Positions 59,654 through 64,000 of a stretch of 64,000 nt of DNA are shown piece by piece. The first letter of the stretch is position 1. Each line of letters opens with the position of its first letter. The notes under the pieces were generated by a model, which was not told where the DNA came from, made no database searches, and saw only the letters and a list, made by a program, of their open reading frames with translations. The position numbers were made by a program, and so were the translations under genes. Where the stretch lies: assembly GCA_964223495.1 (NCBI GenBank), contig CAXQGL010000029.1:1-64000 (forward strand). The letters run 5' to 3'. The stretch comes from UBA8752 sp964223495. GTDB taxonomy: Bacteria; Bacteroidota; Bacteroidia; Flavobacteriales_D; Sanyastnellaceae.

Positions 59654-60150
59654 TGCGGAATGCGGTTGAAGGTGAACGTGTAGATGACAGTCTCGACGCG
59701 GGCACCGCCCTCACCACAGGCGCGGCGGTATTCGATGGCCATCTGGTTGTCATAGGGGCGGACCGTGGCGCCGAGGTTGTATTGCAGCGTATCGGTATCA
59801 TCCCGCAGGATCAGAAACGTGGGGAAAGAGGGGTCGTCAAACGCCCATTCGCCACCTGTACCGAAATAGTTTCGGCCGATTTCCTGCTGTATGGTGTAGG
59901 AATCGTCATTGTTGAAATCCATGCGGAGCGGAGCAGCGCCCTCCTGTATGTAGAGGTGGCTCAAGTCGCGCGTCTCCTGAACGGGGTTGTTCAGGTCCTG
60001 CTGGGTGAAGGAGGCCAGCTCCCAAGTTCCGAGAAACCCGGCCCGCTTGTCGATGGGATCGCCGAGCTCGCCCTCGATCTCGGGCTTGCATCCGTTCCAT
60101 GCTGCGGCCAGCGCCAGCAGCAGGAAGGGGAGGATGAATGATCGCTTCAT
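59650..60150 (-). CDS. DUF5004-like SUS-locus lipoprotein
   Basis: The start at 60150 (MKRSFILPFLLLALAAAWNGCKP) gives a lipoprotein with Cys at residue 21; the frame continues upstream but overlaps susD. The mature protein has a lipocalin-like opening KRAGFLGTWELASFTQQDLN, as in DUF5004 proteins that accompany SusC/SusD. About 145 residues of beta-strand sequence follow (LRMDFNNDDSYTI, TDTLQYNLGATVRPYDNQ). It probably binds glycan or stabilises SusD. It overlaps the downstream gene by 4 bases and lies 20 bases after susD. Confidence 0.7.
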   Translation of the reverse strand: MKRSFILPFLLLALAAAWNGCKPEIEGELGDPIDKRAGFLGTWELASFTQQDLNNPVQETRDLSHLYIQEGAAPLRMDFNNDDSYTIQQEIGRNYFGTGGEWAFDDPSFPTFLILRDDTDTLQYNLGATVRPYDNQMAIEYRRACGEGGARVETVIYTFTFNRIPQ

Positions 60151-60170
60151 GTTCTTTTGATCAATGGGGT

Positions 60171-61586
60171 TCACAGGCAACCGCCCTCTTCGTTGAGGAT
60201 GAAGCCGGCTGCGGTGGTGGATGAATTCGGGAACTGCAGCAGGGAGCCGGGACAATCCCAAGGGGCGTCGCGGACGGTCTCGTCTTCGCCCATGACACCA
60301 CGGAGCTTCATCTGGTCGAGTTCCCAGCCCTCGCACAGGGTCTCCTTGCGGTATTCCTCGCGGGCAGCGGTCAATACCTCAGCAGCACCGGCGCTGGCGT
60401 CAAGGTCATTCTGGTCCTCACCGAAGGCGCGGTCACGGATGGCGTTGATGTCACCGATTGCAGTGGCCAGATCGCCACCGCTCTCGGCGATGCACATCGC
60501 CCGGAGCAGATGGACCCCGGTGAGGTGAACGATGGGCACATTGAAGAACTGCTTGCCATCAAAGCGGGTCACCTTGTGGGTGACACCGTTGGATTCGATC
60601 CAGCCACCCCGGTCGTCCGCCTGGTTGATCTGGAACAGCTGGTAGATCTCGTTGCTGAAGGTCAACTGGGGGTTCAGGTTGTTGTCCTGGCGGAAGTTGT
60701 CGCGGAAGGCGTAGCTGCGGTCGTTGAGCAGGCTGTCCCCGTCCACGGCGAAGTAGCCCCCGGTGATGCCGAAGACCGTTTCCGGGTTGATCATGTCGCC
60801 CGCGAGCACGCTGTCGCTCCCGGCCTCATAGCGGTCCAGGTCGTCATCGAGCTGGTACAGTCCGCTGTTGATGATGCGCTCGGCCTCGGCTTGGGATGCA
60901 CCCCAATCCTGGCGCAGGAAGTGGATGTGGGCCAGGAAACCACTGGCCGCCATGCTGGAGGCGTAGGGGCCGTTCTCATTCGGCAGGTTGGCCTTGGCGA
61001 ATTCGAGGTCGGCGATGATCTGTTCGTAGACCTCAGCCACCGTGGCGCGCGGGCTGGGCGGTGCCACGGCGTCCGTCCTCAGCGGCACGCCCAGGTGGCT
61101 GTTGTCAGCAGTGTAGCCGTATGGATAGGCCCACATCTTCACGAGGTACCAGTGACAGACGGCGCGGACGAACCGGGACTCCGCCTCGAGGCGCGTCCGC
61201 GTGGCGTCGTCCAGCCCTTCAACGAGGTCGAAGCTCTCCACGACGACGTTGGCGCGGTAGATCGCGTAGTAGAAGTCGGTGTAGAGACCGCCGGTGGTGG
61301 GCGTGAAGAAATTGGTCTCCCGGTTCCAGACCGCGGTATAGTCCAAGCTGGAGTAGGGGCGGGCCATGTTGTCGGTCAACAACTCGGCGATGCTCTGCTG
61401 GCGTCCGTTGAGTACGTTGGCGAGCACGTCGTAGTTGGAGTTCAACATGCGCTGGAGGTCATCCGCGGTGTTGATGGCGTCCTCGGCGAGGATCACATCA
61501 CCAGGCTCGAACTCGAGCATCTTGTCACAGCCGGCGAACAGGACGGTGCACCCGATGATGCCGGCGAAGAAGCGAAGGGATTTCAT
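60171..61586 (-). CDS. SusD/RagB-family outer-membrane lipoprotein
   Basis: The start at 61586 (MKSLRFFAGIIGCTVLFAGC) is chosen to give a standard lipobox LFAGC; an ATG four codons upstream is also possible. The rest is a SusD TPR-like fold: DAINTADDLQRMLNSNYD, FYYAIYRANVVVESFDLVEG, RLEAESRFVRAVCHWYLVKMW, VPLRTDAV and the C-terminal AAREEYRKETLCEGWELDQMKLRG. SusD proteins cap SusC and bind glycan. The susC stop is 18 bases upstream, so the two are co-transcribed. Confidence 0.93.
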   Translation of the reverse strand: MKSLRFFAGIIGCTVLFAGCDKMLEFEPGDVILAEDAINTADDLQRMLNSNYDVLANVLNGRQQSIAELLTDNMARPYSSLDYTAVWNRETNFFTPTTGGLYTDFYYAIYRANVVVESFDLVEGLDDATRTRLEAESRFVRAVCHWYLVKMWAYPYGYTADNSHLGVPLRTDAVAPPSPRATVAEVYEQIIADLEFAKANLPNENGPYASSMAASGFLAHIHFLRQDWGASQAEAERIINSGLYQLDDDLDRYEAGSDSVLAGDMINPETVFGITGGYFAVDGDSLLNDRSYAFRDNFRQDNNLNPQLTFSNEIYQLFQINQADDRGGWIESNGVTHKVTRFDGKQFFNVPIVHLTGVHLLRAMCIAESGGDLATAIGDINAIRDRAFGEDQNDLDASAGAAEVLTAAREEYRKETLCEGWELDQMKLRGVMGEDETVRDAPWDCPGSLLQFPNSSTTAAGFILNEEGGCL

Positions 61587-61604
61587 GTGCGTCATCATGG
61601 TGGA

Positions 61605-64000
61605 TCAGAAGGACATGTTGATGCCGAGGGTGAAGGCCCGCTCCTGCGGAGGCGTCAGGTAGGTGACGTTCGGGCTCATGTTGCGGTCCTGTGCGTTTTC
61701 GAAGTCGCGGACGACTTCGGGATCGAGGCCCGGAAAATTGGTGATGGTGAACAGGTTGGTCACGCTGGCGTTGATCCGCATGTTGCGGATGGCGTGCTTG
61801 CCTTCGCCGATCTGGGGAATGGTGTATCCGAGCGAGAGGTTGCGCAGACGCAGGTAGCTCGCGTCGAAGACGAACAGGCTGGTGTTCCACCACGGGAAGC
61901 CGCTGGGCAGGCCGTAGGTGGTCTCATCCAGCGTCAGGCGCGGGAAGGTGGCCTCGTCGCCGGGTTGGCGCCAGCGGTCGAGGATCTCGGTGCGCATGTT
62001 CCAGCTGGTCACCACGCCGAGCTGGCGCTTGGACGAACTGTCGAAGATCTTGGCCCCATAGCTGAAGGTGGCCAGGGCCCGCAAGTCCCAATTCTTCCAG
62101 CGGAAGGTGTTGGTCATGCCACCCACGAAGTCAGGGAGGCCATCACCCACGTACTTGCGCTCGTTGTTGTCGTAGTCGAAGGTCTCGTTGCCGGCGCGGT
62201 CGAGGTAGACCGGCAGGCCCGTCTCACTGTCGACGTGGGAGAACTCCATGAGGTAGAAGCTGCCGACGGGGCTGCCCGGGATGACACGGCTGTCGTTGGT
62301 GCCACCACTGACGGCGTCCGGCGTGTAGTCGCCGATGTCCTGCAGCTCGTTGTAGTTCCGGGCGAAGTTCAACTCGGTGGTCCACTGGAATTCTCCGATC
62401 AGGTTGCGGCTCTTGATGGAGAGCTCGACACCCCGGTTGAGGATGGTCGCCACGTTGTCCCAACGGTTGGTGAAACCGGTGCTGGGCGGAGTGGAGACGT
62501 TCATGATGACGTCTTGTGACAGCTTGTTGTAGTAAGCGAGCTCCGTAGTGACGCGGTCGTTCCAGAAGCCCAGCTCGATGGAGGCGTCCACGGTGCGGCT
62601 CGTCTCCCAGCGCAGGTTCGGGTTGGCGGGCTGCAGGGGGAAGAGGATGGGCTGCCCGTTGTAGAGGATGCCGTTGTCCGGTGCGCTGTAAGTGCCGAAG
62701 CGCGCGTAGTCGGGCAGGGCGGCATTGCCGGTCTTGCCCCAGCTGGTGCGGGCCTTCATGAAGCTCAGGGTTCCGCTTTCGAACCAAGGCTCGTCGCTGA
62801 TGACCCATCCGGCACTCAAGGACGGGAAGAATCCATAGCGGTAATTCCGTCCGAAACGGCTGGAGCCGTCTACCCGAGCCGTACCCTGGAAGAAGTAGCG
62901 GTCCTTGAGCGTGTAGTTGGCGCGTCCGAAGTAGGAAAGGAAGCTGTGCTGCGAAGGGTTGTTGACTGTGGTCTGGCCATTGGCGATCTCCAGCAGGCTG
63001 TCATTCTCGAAGATGGGGCCGGTGACATCGCCGAAGCCAATGCCGTAACCATAACTGTCGGTGCGCTGGAACTCCGATCCCGCGAGCAGGCCGAGGCTGC
63101 TGAACTCCGTCAGGTCCATCTTGTAGTCGGCCGTGAGGCTGTAATTCCAGTTGAGGACGTAGTTGGCGTAGCGGTTGGCATTGCCCAGGTCGCTCGTCAG
63201 GAAGATGCTCGGCGGGTTGTAGATGTCCTCGCGGACGTGCATGTAGTCGAATCCGCCGGAACCCTTGATGAACAGGTTGTCCATCGGGTTGAGCACGATG
63301 CTGGCGTTGTTGATGGAGCGGTTCTCCGTGGTGATCCACGTCTTGCTCTCGCGGACGGCGACGGGATTCTTGGTTCCGCCCCATTCGTCCTGGTAGAGGT
63401 AGTAATCGCCGGGCAGGCCGTTGACCGTGCCGTCGGCATTGAACAAGGTGTCCGTGCGGTAGACGGGGTAGTAGGGCAGGGCGTTGGACATGGCGTCACC
63501 TAGGCCACCGGACCAGGCGGCGTCGATGCGGTTGTTGATGCCCTGGCTCAGGCTGGATGACACCATGATCTTGGCCCAGTCGACCGGCTCGAAGTCGGCG
63601 TTCAGGCGACCACTGACGCGCTCATAGCTGTTGCCGATCAGGTAGCTGCCGTTGTCGTCATAGCTCACACCGGCATAGACGTTGTGCTTCTCACCTCCCT
63701 TGCGGACCCCGAAGCTGTAGTTGTGCTTGACTCCGGTACCCACGGTTTCGTTGACCCAATCGGTATCGGTCATCATGGCCTCATCGAAGGCCCGCTTGCG
63801 CGCCTCGGGGCTGTCCCCGGCGGAGGTGAAGCCCGGCAGCCAGACGTATCCCGTGCCCCCGTCATTTTCCCAGGCCTCCTGGCGCAGGGTCAGGTACTGT
63901 TCGGTGTTGAGCATGTTGGGCAGCGAGGCCGGGTTGGAGAAGCCGGCGCTGGAGCTGAATTCATAGCTCGTACCTGTCTTGCCGCGCTTGGTGGTGATGA
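61605..64000 (-). CDS. SusC/RagA TonB-dependent outer-membrane transporter, partial
   Basis: The frame runs off the right edge; its visible start region reads ITTKRGKTGTSYEFSSSAGF, the end of the plug domain in SusC proteins. About 798 codons are present, ending in barrel strands and the C-terminal F (AFTLGINMSF). Typical SusC features are seen: WISDEPWFESGTLSFMKART, SWGKTGNAALPDYA, TRFFQGTARVDGSSRFG-type barrel strands and ANLGYTIP-like segments near the end. It imports oligosaccharides with SusD using TonB energy. The N-terminal carboxypeptidase-like domain and TonB box lie outside the window. Confidence 0.93.
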   Translation of the reverse strand, partial: ITTKRGKTGTSYEFSSSAGFSNPASLPNMLNTEQYLTLRQEAWENDGGTGYVWLPGFTSAGDSPEARKRAFDEAMMTDTDWVNETVGTGVKHNYSFGVRKGGEKHNVYAGVSYDDNGSYLIGNSYERVSGRLNADFEPVDWAKIMVSSSLSQGINNRIDAAWSGGLGDAMSNALPYYPVYRTDTLFNADGTVNGLPGDYYLYQDEWGGTKNPVAVRESKTWITTENRSINNASIVLNPMDNLFIKGSGGFDYMHVREDIYNPPSIFLTSDLGNANRYANYVLNWNYSLTADYKMDLTEFSSLGLLAGSEFQRTDSYGYGIGFGDVTGPIFENDSLLEIANGQTTVNNPSQHSFLSYFGRANYTLKDRYFFQGTARVDGSSRFGRNYRYGFFPSLSAGWVISDEPWFESGTLSFMKARTSWGKTGNAALPDYARFGTYSAPDNGILYNGQPILFPLQPANPNLRWETSRTVDASIELGFWNDRVTTELAYYNKLSQDVIMNVSTPPSTGFTNRWDNVATILNRGVELSIKSRNLIGEFQWTTELNFARNYNELQDIGDYTPDAVSGGTNDSRVIPGSPVGSFYLMEFSHVDSETGLPVYLDRAGNETFDYDNNERKYVGDGLPDFVGGMTNTFRWKNWDLRALATFSYGAKIFDSSSKRQLGVVTSWNMRTEILDRWRQPGDEATFPRLTLDETTYGLPSGFPWWNTSLFVFDASYLRLRNLSLGYTIPQIGEGKHAIRNMRINASVTNLFTITNFPGLDPEVVRDFENAQDRNMSPNVTYLTPPQERAFTLGINMSF

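Noticed and set aside
60510..62519. Plus-strand open frame of 669 codons rich in Val, Glu and Gly
   Set aside because: Antisense to susD and susC; such frames arise from codon bias of the coding strand.
1..64000. rRNA, tRNA, CRISPR arrays, transposases, integrases or att sites
   Set aside because: No such sequence was recognised by eye; short or diverged tRNA genes could be missed without a covariance search.

Overview
The window is chromosomal DNA from a Bacteroidota bacterium. It is most likely a marine or freshwater member near Flavobacteriales or Cryomorphaceae with unusually high GC, judged by eye. The evidence is as follows: several secreted proteins end in type IX secretion system (T9SS) sorting domains; PorT and a PorE-like T9SS component are encoded; there is a SusC/SusD-type glucan uptake locus; folP lies next to cdaA; a BT_3928-type DoxX protein and a DUF1599 protein are present; Rho carries a long charged N-terminal insertion; and a Bacteroidota-type TAnnTTTG promoter element lies upstream of HU. 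Genes are tightly packed, often overlap by 4-20 bases, and no rRNA, tRNA, CRISPR array, IS element or prophage was seen.

Layout. 1-11132, nearly all minus strand: the start of argS, two amidinotransferase-fold hydrolases (CtlX and a DDAH/arginine-deiminase relative), a lipoprotein, a Lon-substrate-domain protein, an HtrA protease, a split YeeE/YedE permease, a 2OG-Fe(II) oxygenase, two glycosyltransferases and an LptF/G permease. 11220-15047, plus strand: an M49 peptidase lipoprotein, a small antitoxin-like protein and a choice-of-anchor-B secreted protein. 15058-28831: housekeeping genes (cdaA, folP, DUF1599, DoxX, a DppB-like permease, class IV aminotransferase, GmhB-like phosphatase, CsaA, a fused methylmalonyl-CoA mutase, fmt, MATE, a SpoU methyltransferase, HU, a thioesterase).

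29153-40498 is an accessory block: four consecutive large T9SS-exported surface proteins on the plus strand, three of the gaps carrying a strong hairpin terminator. They share SprB-like repeats, cysteine-rich GCTDxxACNYD repeats, EF-hand/TSP3-like loops, a fasciclin domain and a roughly 170-residue module that I do not recognise and that occurs three times.

40507-54912: a PhoD-like phosphatase, a small conserved protein, a thiol-dioxygenase/methyltransferase fusion followed by pdxH, an rRNA methyltransferase, recQ, tpiA, prmA, porT, a membrane protein, rho, a phosphodiesterase and a PorE-like OmpA protein. 54922-64000, all minus strand: a secreted sugar-dehydrogenase-like protein and then an alpha-glucan utilisation locus (GH13 lipoprotein, a probable DUF4961 protein, a DUF5004-like lipoprotein, SusD, and SusC running off the end).

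The strongest candidates for undescribed biology are the single-chain cysteine-dioxygenase-like/methyltransferase enzyme (42259-43647), the new extracellular module shared by two surface proteins, and a condensed MutA-MutB methylmalonyl-CoA mutase fusion (21696-24785). All functional statements rest on reading motifs by eye; no database search was possible.
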